In this document: piece after piece, positions 27,448 through 34,775 of the stretch | Numbering within the stretch: position 1 is the stretch's first letter | How the letters are laid out: the number at the start of each line of letters is the position of its first letter | NCBI GenBank assembly: GCA_017935065.1 | Contig: JAGBIF010000046.1 | Span: 1 to 64,000 of the forward strand | DNA: 64,000 nt | From: Clostridia bacterium | Lineage (GTDB): Bacteria; Bacillota; Clostridia; Oscillospirales; CAG-272 | Direction of reading: 5' to 3' | The notes under the pieces: generated by a model | What the model was told of the DNA's origin: nothing | Databases searched by the model: none | The model's input: the letters and a program-made list of their open reading frames with translations, nothing else | Position numbers and translations under genes: made by a program

Positions 27448-28515
27448 ATGAAATACAATATTGCTCTTCTTGCAGGTGACGGAATAGGACCCGAAATCAC
27501 CGACAGTGCCGTTCGTGTTATGCAGGCGGTAGGCAAAAAATTCGGTCACGAATTCATCTTTACCCCCTACGATATCGGCGGCTGTGCCATTGACAAATAC
27601 GGCTATCCTCTGCCTGAAGCTACGGTTGAGGGCTGCCTCAGCTCGGACAGCGTGCTTCTCGGTGCCGTAGGCGGACCGAAATGGGATACGCTTCCTGGAG
27701 ATATCCGCCCCGAAAAGGCGCTTCTCGGCATTCGCGCGGCAATGGAGCTGTTCACCAACCTCCGCCCCGCAAAGCTCTACCCCGCCTTAAAGGGCGACTG
27801 CCCTCTGCGTGAGGATATAGTCGCGGGCGGCTTTGATATTATGATAGTACGTGAGCTTACGGGCGGCATCTACTTCGGCGAGCGCGGTATGCGCGAAGGC
27901 AAGTGGGGACTTGAAGCATACGACACCGAGGCGTACAGTAAAATGGAAATTGAGAGAATTGCCCGCGTGGCACTGCAAACGGCAAAAAAACGCGGCGGTA
28001 AGCTCACCAGCATTGACAAGGCAAACGTGCTTGAGACCTCAAGACTGTGGAGAAAGACCGTGCATGAGGTAGCCGAGGAATACCCCGAGGTCACCGTGAG
28101 CGATATGCTCGTTGACAACGCGGCTATGCAGCTTGTAAGAAATCCCGCTCAGTTTGACGTAATCGTTACCTCTAATATGTTCGGTGATATTCTCTCGGAC
28201 GAGGCGTCGCAGATCACGGGCTCTATCGGTATGCTTCCCTCGGCATCGCTCGGTGCGACCAAGCGCGGTCTTTACGAGCCTATTCACGGCTCGGCTCCCG
28301 ACATCGCGGGTAAGAATATCGCAAACCCGATAGCAACCGTGCTTTCCTGCGCTATGATGCTTCTCTACTCCTTCGACTTAAGAGAGGAGAGCGAGTGCAT
28401 CGTATCGGCAGTCGACAGAGTGCTTGAGGCAGGCTATCGCACGGCAGACCTCGCGCACGGCAAGGATTTCCTTACCACCACCGAAATTACCGAAAAGATT
28501 ATAGAGATGCTTTGA
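27448..28515 (+). CDS. leuB: 3-isopropylmalate dehydrogenase LeuB
   Basis: A 355-residue NAD-dependent decarboxylating dehydrogenase giving 2-oxoisocaproate. Landmarks: [11 protein letters not shown] at the N-terminus, [25 protein letters not shown] (substrate Arg and Tyr), [13 protein letters not shown] (catalytic Lys), [12 protein letters not shown] and [38 protein letters not shown] precedes the ATG. The DUF815 gene starts 1 nt after its stop. Confidence 0.97.
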   Translation: MKYNIALLAGDGIGPEITDSAVRVMQAVGKKFGHEFIFTPYDIGGCAIDKYGYPLPEATVEGCLSSDSVLLGAVGGPKWDTLPGDIRPEKALLGIRAAMELFTNLRPAKLYPALKGDCPLREDIVAGGFDIMIVRELTGGIYFGERGMREGKWGLEAYDTEAYSKMEIERIARVALQTAKKRGGKLTSIDKANVLETSRLWRKTVHEVAEEYPEVTVSDMLVDNAAMQLVRNPAQFDVIVTSNMFGDILSDEASQITGSIGMLPSASLGATKRGLYEPIHGSAPDIAGKNIANPIATVLSCAMMLLYSFDLREESECIVSAVDRVLEAGYRTADLAHGKDFLTTTEITEKIIEML

Positions 28516-28516
28516 T

Positions 28517-29695
28517 ATGTTAAGAGAGCTTTATTTAAGGCTATGCCTATCTACGATATTCCGTGAGGTGCTTGATAAGCCACTGCTTAAATTCTTCGGG
28601 GATTTCTGTAAGGAGGGCGCACGCGAGGAGGACAGGCTTCGTGCCTACACGGGGCTTTGTCTTGAGATATACAGGTCGGGAAAGAGCCTTGCGGGCTGTG
28701 TGCTTGATCTGCTGTACGAAAACGAGAACGTCTATGTAAAGCGTGTTGCAAGAGATGAGGCTATCCCCTCGGAAATAAGAGAGGCTCTTGATTTTGAGCT
28801 GTCGGTCTTTGGGGAATTTGCCGCACTTGCACCCGAGTGCTTCAGGCGCGAGCTGGATATTCCCTACCTTCCGCCCTTTGCAACCGAGAACACCAATGTA
28901 AGAGACGCCTACCTTGAGCATACGGGAAATATAGGAAGTCGCGGCTTCGGCATTTTCGCAAGCTGTCCTATGTTCCGTCTTTCGGACCAGCTTGCAATAG
29001 AGCCTGTTGTAAGCGCTGACAAAATATCACTCTCGCACTTCGTGGGCTATACCGCCGAGCGTGAGCGCGTGATAGCAAATACCGAGGCACTGCTCTCGGG
29101 AAGGCCCGCGCTGAATACTCTGCTTTACGGCGATGCGGGCACGGGCAAATCCTCGACCGTCAAGGCAATAGCAAATCACTATTTTGACAAGGGGCTTCGC
29201 CTTATTGAGTTAAGACGCGATCAGCTCTGTTACCTTCCCCTTGTGATGGCGAAGATAAGCGAGAACCCGCTTAAATTTATTATCTTCATAGACGACCTTT
29301 CCTTCGGCAAGAGCGACGATAGCTTCAGTATGCTGAAGGCAGCGCTTGAGGGCTCGGCATCGGCGACCTCTAAAAACGCGGTAATCTATGCGACCTCAAA
29401 CCGCCGTCATATCATAAAGGAAAGCTTTTCCGACAGAGACGGTGACGACGTGCATAGGAACGATACCTTGCAGGAAACGCTCTCGCTGTCCGAGAGATTC
29501 GGTCTTACGGTTGCCTTCTCAAAGCCAACCAAGACAACCTATCTTGATATAGTAAGAGAGCTTGCAAAGCGCGCGGGAATTGCACCGAACGAGGAGCTTG
29601 AAGTGCGTGCCGAGGCATACGCGCTTCGCCGCGGAACACGCTCGGCAAGAGCCGCGGAGCAGTTTGTTGAACTGCTTTTATCCGAAAAGAAATAG
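28517..29695 (+). CDS. DUF815-family ATP-binding protein
   Basis: A 392-residue AAA-like ATPase of the DUF815 family. The helical N-terminal half (1-190) has no known function; Walker A is YGDAGTGKSSTVKAI (about 203-213) and Walker B is FIIFIDDLSF (about 255-264), followed by IYATSNRRHII, an AAA sensor-like segment. Family members are uncharacterised; none is an amino acid biosynthetic enzyme. The start lies 1 nt after leuB, so it is probably translated from the leu transcript. Confidence 0.85.
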   Translation: MLRELYLRLCLSTIFREVLDKPLLKFFGDFCKEGAREEDRLRAYTGLCLEIYRSGKSLAGCVLDLLYENENVYVKRVARDEAIPSEIREALDFELSVFGEFAALAPECFRRELDIPYLPPFATENTNVRDAYLEHTGNIGSRGFGIFASCPMFRLSDQLAIEPVVSADKISLSHFVGYTAERERVIANTEALLSGRPALNTLLYGDAGTGKSSTVKAIANHYFDKGLRLIELRRDQLCYLPLVMAKISENPLKFIIFIDDLSFGKSDDSFSMLKAALEGSASATSKNAVIYATSNRRHIIKESFSDRDGDDVHRNDTLQETLSLSERFGLTVAFSKPTKTTYLDIVRELAKRAGIAPNEELEVRAEAYALRRGTRSARAAEQFVELLLSEKK

Positions 29696-29828
29696 TCGGT
29701 TTTCTCAAAACCCCAAGCAATACTTAATGGCAAAATCAGTAAAATATACCCGAGTATGCACATATTAGTTGTCATATGAGGGAGCTTTACAGTCAATAAA
29801 AATTCTACATAAGACGAAAGGCTACAAA

Positions 29829-31025
29829 ATGCTTACACTTGACAATGTATATCGCGCGAGCTACGTGCTTAAGGACGTGGTGCGCAAGACCGACATCATC
29901 TACGCGCCGAAGCTGAAGCCAGGGCTTGAGCTTTATCTTAAGACCGAAAACCTGCAGACGACGGGCTCGTTCAAGATAAGAGGCTCGTATTACAAGATGT
30001 CGAAGCTCACCGACGAGGAGCGCGCACGCGGTGTTATTGCCTGCTCGGCAGGAAACCACGCACAGGGTGTTGCTCTTGCGGCACAAAAGAACGGCATCAA
30101 GGCGGTTATATGCCTGCCTGACGGAGCGCCCATTTCCAAGATAGAGGCAACCAAGAGCTACGGCGCCGAGGTCTGTCTTGTAAAGGGCGTTTACGACGAT
30201 GCCTACAACAAGGCGATCTCACTTCGCGACGAGTGCGGCTACACCTTTATACATCCCTTCAATGATGAGGACGTTATAGCGGGACAGGGCACTATCGCCC
30301 TTGAGATAGTCGACCAGCTGCCCGACCTTGACGCGGTTATCGTGCCCATTGGCGGCGGCGGACTTATCTCGGGCATCGCCTACACCTTAAAGAGCATAAA
30401 TCCGAGAGTTAAGGTCTACGGTGTGCAGGCAAGCGGCGCGTCCTCTATGCTCAACTCGGTAAGAGACCACGAGATCGAGGAGCTTAGCGAGGTCAGGACT
30501 ATTGCGGACGGTATTGCGGTAAAGCGCCCAGGCGACCTCACCTATGAGATCTGCGAGAGGTTCGTCGACAAGATAGTAAGCGTAACCGACGATGAAATTT
30601 CCGCGGCAATTCTTGCTCTTATGGAAAAGCATAAGCTCGTCACCGAGGGTGCAGGCGCGGTTGCGGTAGCGGCGGCTATGTTCGGCAAACTCGACCTCGA
30701 GGGCAAAAAGACGGTCTGCCTGCTTTCGGGCGGTAATATTGACGTTACCATCCTCTCTCGCGTTATCAAGCGCGGTCTGCTTATGTCGGGCAGAAACTAC
30801 CAGATGACCCTTGAGCTTGTGGATAAGCCAGGTCAGCTTACCGACGTGTCGAGAATTATCTCCGACCTCGGCGGAAACGTCACCTCGGTGCATCACGAGA
30901 GAGCCAACGAGGGCTCGGACGTCAACGGCTGCTATCTTCGTATCGTTATGGAAACGAGAAACTTCGAGCATATTGAGCAGATAAAGAACGCTCTCAAGGA
31001 AAACGGCTTCAGGATCGTTGGGTAA
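29829..31025 (+). CDS. ilvA: Threonine ammonia-lyase (threonine dehydratase) with ACT domain
   Basis: A 398-residue PLP enzyme deaminating threonine to 2-oxobutyrate, the entry to isoleucine. PLP-lysine region TTGSFKIRGSYYKM (Lys about 46), SAGNHAQGVA, and the glycine loop PIGGGGLISGIA are clear; one C-terminal ACT domain (about 325-398, TLELVDKPGQLTDVSRIISDLGG) suggests allosteric control. Length fits the roughly 400-residue form, not the 500-residue IlvA with two ACT-like domains. ATG 29829 has GAAAGG at 29815-29820. The last 35 codons are duplicated perfectly downstream at 31259-31365. Confidence 0.94.
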   Translation: MLTLDNVYRASYVLKDVVRKTDIIYAPKLKPGLELYLKTENLQTTGSFKIRGSYYKMSKLTDEERARGVIACSAGNHAQGVALAAQKNGIKAVICLPDGAPISKIEATKSYGAEVCLVKGVYDDAYNKAISLRDECGYTFIHPFNDEDVIAGQGTIALEIVDQLPDLDAVIVPIGGGGLISGIAYTLKSINPRVKVYGVQASGASSMLNSVRDHEIEELSEVRTIADGIAVKRPGDLTYEICERFVDKIVSVTDDEISAAILALMEKHKLVTEGAGAVAVAAAMFGKLDLEGKKTVCLLSGGNIDVTILSRVIKRGLLMSGRNYQMTLELVDKPGQLTDVSRIISDLGGNVTSVHHERANEGSDVNGCYLRIVMETRNFEHIEQIKNALKENGFRIVG

Positions 31026-31026
31026 T
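30920..31026 (+). repeat. 107-bp direct repeat, copy 1 (3' end of ilvA)
   Basis: These 107 bp, comprising the last codons of ilvA, its TAA and one more base, are identical base for base to 31259-31365. The two copies flank a 232-bp insertion containing the MITE-like element. Confidence 0.97.
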
Positions 31027-31035
31027 CCCCATATG

Positions 31036-31252
31036 CCTTCCCTTGTGAGGGAAGGTGGCAGGCGTCAGCCTGACGGATGAGTAGTAAAAATTCTGACGGA
31101 TATGAAGCATCCCTATTCCCCATAACAAGGGAAGGCAGAGACCCCAAAATCTTAAAGCTCACCGAGGAAATAGGTGAATAAAGCAAGTAAAAGTCGCACT
31201 GTATTTACTACTCATCCACCGCAAGCGGTCCCCCTTCCCTTACAAGGGAAGG
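31036..31252. mobile_element. MITE-like element with inverted ends
   Basis: A 217-bp non-coding element. Its ends are CCTTCCC-ttgtga-GGGAAGG (31036-31055) and CCTTCCCTT-ac-AAGGGAAGG (31233-31252); further in, GGATGAGTAGTAAA (31075-31088) and TTTACTACTCATCC (31204-31217) are perfect inverted repeats. Between are small hairpins (GGCGTCAG/CTGACG). A related sequence lies at 155-280. No transposase is encoded in it or in the window, so mobilisation would be in trans. Confidence 0.7.
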
Positions 31253-31258
31253 CTTTAG

Positions 31259-31365
31259 CGTCAACGGCTGCTATCTTCGTATCGTTATGGAAACGAGAAA
31301 CTTCGAGCATATTGAGCAGATAAAGAACGCTCTCAAGGAAAACGGCTTCAGGATCGTTGGGTAAT
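31259..31365 (+). repeat. 107-bp direct repeat, copy 2 (duplicated ilvA 3' end)
   Basis: A perfect second copy of the ilvA 3' end (30920-31026), without a start codon or function of its own. The ilvA terminator (31378-31421) follows this copy, so the native order is probably copy 2 followed by terminator, and the element plus an extra copy were added upstream. Confidence 0.97.
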
Positions 31366-31377
31366 ACCTCTTATATT

Positions 31378-31421
31378 AAATAAAGGCATCGCCATTATAT
31401 GATGTGGCGGTGCCTTTATTT
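31378..31421 (+). terminator. Intrinsic terminator of ilvA (possibly bidirectional)
   Basis: A 17-bp stem: AAATAAAGGCATCGCCA (31378-31394) pairs with TGGCGGTGCCTTTATTT (31405-31421) with one G-T wobble and a 10-nt loop, followed by a T-rich run. It now lies about 350 bp after the ilvA stop because of the inserted element and duplication. Confidence 0.85.
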
Positions 31422-31460
31422 TCTTTATTTTTCTTTGTATCAGTTAATGACGGCACATTC

Positions 31461-31489
31461 TTGACATTCGCGCTAAAATATTTTATAAT
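31461..31489 (+). promoter_or_regulatory. Sigma-A promoter of the SASA-esterase gene
   Basis: A perfect consensus: TTGACA (31461-31466), 17-nt spacer, TATAAT (31484-31489). The ATG lies 107 bp downstream; GTAGTAGTGGCTATA and GTAGTGACTGTAATA in the leader are loose direct repeats. Confidence 0.8.
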
Positions 31490-31596
31490 AGTAGTAGTGG
31501 CTATAGTTTATCTTTATACAAGAAATTTGTGCTTGGATAACAGTAGTGACTGTAATATATCTTTAAATAACAAATCCAAAAAGGAGAGCTTTAGGG

Positions 31597-34398
31597 ATGA
31601 GATGCTTTAATAGAATTATGAGCCTCGTGCTTTGTCTTGTGCTTAGCTTCAGCGCGTGCGCGTTCGGTGTCACGATGATAGCAGAGGCGGCAAGCACTAC
31701 CGATATCAACGTATGGATAATCGGCGGACAGTCAAACGCGGAGGGCTACGGTCAGTACGATTGGGACGACTTCGCGTATGACGAAAGATTTCAGAACGGC
31801 TTCCCCGACGTGCTTTACTGGGGCAACCACGAAAACGGCAGCCAGGATACAAACGGCTTCGTTCCGATGACGGTGGGGCACGGTCAGAAGAAGCGCTCGG
31901 TCGGTGCTGAGGTCGGAATTGCGGCGGCGGTATCGCAGATGGGCGGCAAGCACGCGATTATCAAGTGTGCGATAGGCTCGACCTACCTCTACCCCTACAC
32001 CGCGGCGGCGGTGTCGAAGGATAAGCACGGCACCTGGACCTCGCCAAGCTACGTAAATAACTACCTTGCGAACGACGGCTATGCAAAGGCCTACCCCGCG
32101 AACGTGCAGAAGAACCTCACGATAAGCGGTACGGGTGCCAGCGCAGGCAAGAAGGTTGTCGGCAATATGTTCAATATGATGGTAGAGCTTACTCTTAAGC
32201 CCGCCATACAGAAGCTTAAAGATATGGGCTACAATCCCATTATGCGCGGAATGTGGTGGATGCAGGGCTGCGCCGAGACCAATATAGCTTGGGACAGTGT
32301 AGACCAGGCGAGGATATCCTACAAAAATGTACTTAAGTGCTTTATAAATGATATAAGGTCTAATTTGACTACAATTGTTGGCAAGGACTGCTCGACCATG
32401 CCCTTCGTTATCGGAAGGCTCGTACGCAACAGCGAGTTCCCTCACGGTGCGCCGACGATGCTTGCGGCAATACAGCAGGCACAGGACGAGACTGCCGCTG
32501 ACACCTCGCTTAAAAACGTTGAGATAGTAAATCCAAAGGACTTTGCCGAGTGTGCCCAGCACGATGCCTGGCACTTCAAGGCAACCACACAGAAGTATCT
32601 CGGCTCCTCCTTCGTTGCCAAGGCGTACGCCGCGCTTAAAATAAACATTCCTACCCCCTACGGTCAGATACCCTCGGCATACGCGGACGTAAATAAGTAC
32701 CCCTTCGCTGTATTTGATAAGAACGGCACCTTCAAGGTGGCGGCAACCATCTTGGGCAGAGACACGGTGCCCTCGGGTGAGGTAGGTGCGTACAACGAGG
32801 CGAAAAAATACGAGGATGCGGTAATATTCCTTCGCCGAGATTACCAGCAAGCCTACAACTTTTCAAACCTCTCGCACCTTACCGACGGTGTCACACTCGA
32901 CCTTGGCGGAAACCGAATAATCGGCCTTGGCGGCTATCCTGTTTTCATGGTGGATGCCAAGCCCTCTTCGGGAACGGTGCCTACTACTAACATCACCGTA
33001 AGAAACGGCTCTATCAAAACCTCAGACATCGCCGCAATCCGCTTCAGCTCTTGGGAAGGCAGCCATGCAAACAAGCCCGACGGCAAGATATTCAACTTCA
33101 CCTTTGACGGTGTAACCTTCCTTGGCTCGTCGTCGAATTTAGTCCTTTCAACCACGAATGACGAGACGGCGCCCCCTAAGGCAACTATAAATCTTACATT
33201 CAACAACTGCGTCTTTGATGTAGACGGAAAGACGGGCGTAAAGATAATCAACGCGACCGATGCGAAGAACACCCTTACCGTAAACGCTACTGTCGCGGGC
33301 GGAAGAATTCTTGCTGATACCGCTACCGCCTTCTCGCTCTTTACCAAGGATGATAAGATGCCTTCAAGCTTCAAGGTAGACAAATATAACGGAAGCTACC
33401 CCACCCTGACACTGCTTACCGCATCCGCGGCACCTACCCTTCAGTACACAAGCGAGAGTGAGGGCGCGCTCGTGTTCGGTGCGGGCGTAAAGAATACCAA
33501 GCGCCTTACCAACGCCTACAAGTCGGGCTCGGGCTACAACTCAGACGATATTGCCGACAAGGCTTACACCGACTACACGCTTCAGTCGAAGATTCTCGGA
33601 AAATTCAATGTAGGTGCCGAGCTTAACCTGAAGGACAGTCTCAAAATGAGCATTACCGTACCGAAAAGCTCTGCCATCACCGCGATAGCCCTTAACGGAA
33701 AAAATCTCCCCCTCTCCTCTCTTGCCGTGAGGACGGTTGGCGGCGTTGAGTGCTATATTATCGAGATCGACGAGGCGGCAAAGAACGCGGCAGGCAAGGC
33801 GTCCGTCACGGTTACCGCAACGAGCGGCAGTGACACGGTAAGCCCGACCTACACCGTATCCCTTTCCGAACTCGCAAGGACGGAATCAAACGCCGCCGAC
33901 ACATCGGCAATTAAGCGTGCGCTTTCCTTCACTCGCGCGGCTATGTATTATTTCGGCACGTCAAGCGCCGACACCCTCTCGGAGATTGAGAGCGTGCTCG
34001 GTGCCGACTACGACAAGAATAACGCTCCCGTCTTTGGCGCCACCCCCGCGGTCCCCAAGAGAGAAAACGGCTTTGCGGGCGCGACGCTCATACTTGACGG
34101 CTCACCGAGAATTCGCTTCTATGCGTACGGCATCGATCCTGCCAAGGCGGTATTCAAGCAGGGCAGCTCAAGGCTCACCACCAAGATAGGAACGGACAAC
34201 ATCGGTAAATACGTAGACGTCTACGTGACATATGAAAATCTCGGAACTAATATCACATACTCTATCACAGGCACCGCAAAGCAGGGCGCGTTCAACCTCA
34301 AGGCCTACTACAACTGGGCAAAGAGCGCGAAAGCATCCGACACGAAGCTCATCACCCTTATAGAGCGCCTTGCGGCGTATGCGGAGGGATTAGCGTGA
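31597..34398 (+). CDS. Secreted SASA/CE6-type carbohydrate esterase with beta-helix and shared C-terminal module
   Basis: A 933-residue exported protein. The signal peptide occupies residues 1-33 (hydrophobic core 8-27, cleavage near AEAAS). Residues 37-345 are an SGNH esterase of the sialate O-acetylesterase / acetylxylan esterase (CE6-like) type: nucleophile Ser46 in IIGGQSNAEG, a WWMQGC block at 220-225 and the DAWH block with Asp323 and His326. From about 362 (YPFAVFDKNG) a right-handed beta-helix-like module follows (TDGVTLDLGGN, INLTFNNCVFDV). The last 210 residues or so match the C-terminus of the 2431-residue protein at 37693-44988 (LILDGSPRIRFY against LLLDSRPIIRLY). It probably deacetylates a glycan. 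It has its own promoter and ends at a bidirectional terminator. Confidence 0.85.
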   Translation: MRCFNRIMSLVLCLVLSFSACAFGVTMIAEAASTTDINVWIIGGQSNAEGYGQYDWDDFAYDERFQNGFPDVLYWGNHENGSQDTNGFVPMTVGHGQKKRSVGAEVGIAAAVSQMGGKHAIIKCAIGSTYLYPYTAAAVSKDKHGTWTSPSYVNNYLANDGYAKAYPANVQKNLTISGTGASAGKKVVGNMFNMMVELTLKPAIQKLKDMGYNPIMRGMWWMQGCAETNIAWDSVDQARISYKNVLKCFINDIRSNLTTIVGKDCSTMPFVIGRLVRNSEFPHGAPTMLAAIQQAQDETAADTSLKNVEIVNPKDFAECAQHDAWHFKATTQKYLGSSFVAKAYAALKINIPTPYGQIPSAYADVNKYPFAVFDKNGTFKVAATILGRDTVPSGEVGAYNEAKKYEDAVIFLRRDYQQAYNFSNLSHLTDGVTLDLGGNRIIGLGGYPVFMVDAKPSSGTVPTTNITVRNGSIKTSDIAAIRFSSWEGSHANKPDGKIFNFTFDGVTFLGSSSNLVLSTTNDETAPPKATINLTFNNCVFDVDGKTGVKIINATDAKNTLTVNATVAGGRILADTATAFSLFTKDDKMPSSFKVDKYNGSYPTLTLLTASAAPTLQYTSESEGALVFGAGVKNTKRLTNAYKSGSGYNSDDIADKAYTDYTLQSKILGKFNVGAELNLKDSLKMSITVPKSSAITAIALNGKNLPLSSLAVRTVGGVECYIIEIDEAAKNAAGKASVTVTATSGSDTVSPTYTVSLSELARTESNAADTSAIKRALSFTRAAMYYFGTSSADTLSEIESVLGADYDKNNAPVFGATPAVPKRENGFAGATLILDGSPRIRFYAYGIDPAKAVFKQGSSRLTTKIGTDNIGKYVDVYVTYENLGTNITYSITGTAKQGAFNLKAYYNWAKSAKASDTKLITLIERLAAYAEGLA

Positions 34399-34610
34399 TG
34401 CTCTTAACGGAGCATTCACGCTAAACGATGTTTGCCCCTAGGGCAAGTGATGTTGCCTTCGGCAGTGATGTTCACTACGTGAATGATGTTACGCCTGACG
34501 GCGTAGTGGGTAAACATCACATCACTGCGAGCATATATTTGCGTAGCAAATGGCGAGCAACATCATTATGCGTAGCATAACATCACTTTTGCGCTAGCAA
34601 AAACATCACT
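34391..34610. repeat. Hairpin array R4 with GTGATG / CATCAC separators
   Basis: A hairpin spans the esterase stop codon (TTAGCGTG-ATGCTC arms, 34390-34424). After it come short palindromes with different stems: TTGCCC-cta-GGGCAA (34432-34446), TGCC-ttc-GGCA (34454-34464), TTCAC-tac-GTGAA (34471-34483), TACGCC-tgac-GGCGTA (34490-34505), ATTTGC-gta-GCAAAT (34537-34551), TTATGC-gta-GCATAA (34566-34580) and TTTTGC-gcta-GCAAAA (34587-34602). Left-half separators contain GTGATG and right-half ones CATCAC, its reverse complement. The stretch has no gene. Confidence 0.8.
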
Positions 34611-34645
34611 AACAAAAAAGAGCAGACATACAAGATTTCGTCTGC
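34603..34645. repeat. Dispersed repeat R5, second copy
   Basis: ACATCACT followed by a stretch ending in AGAGCAGACATACAAGATTT (34603-34638) repeats 18644-18677 with few changes. Here GCAGAC (34622-34627) pairs with GTCTGC (34640-34645), whereas the other copy uses different arms. It directly continues array R4. Confidence 0.65.
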
Positions 34646-34658
34646 GCTACGCCCTGAA

Positions 34659-34721
34659 AAAAAGGACAGAGAAAAATGCGTGTTCTCCGTTAAGGATAAC
34701 GCATTTTTCTCTGTCCTTTTT
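34659..34721. terminator. Bidirectional terminator between convergent genes
   Basis: A perfect 22-bp stem: AAAAAGGACAG...ATGCG (34659-34680) with its reverse complement (34700-34721), and a 19-nt loop. A-run on one side and T-run on the other let it serve both the plus-strand esterase and the minus-strand lyase, whose stop is at 34776. Confidence 0.9.
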
Positions 34722-34775
34722 CTATTGGCGGATAAAGGTTTACTCAATATCCCTTGCGCCTTTTGGCGTATTGCA

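Noticed and set aside
31404..31610. Small open frame of 68 codons before the esterase gene
   Set aside because: It overlaps the ilvA terminator and the esterase promoter, has no ribosome site, and resembles no known protein.
34391..34610. Array considered as a tRNA or structured ncRNA gene
   Set aside because: The hairpins are independent, very short and differ in copy and order; no cloverleaf or known RNA signature was seen.
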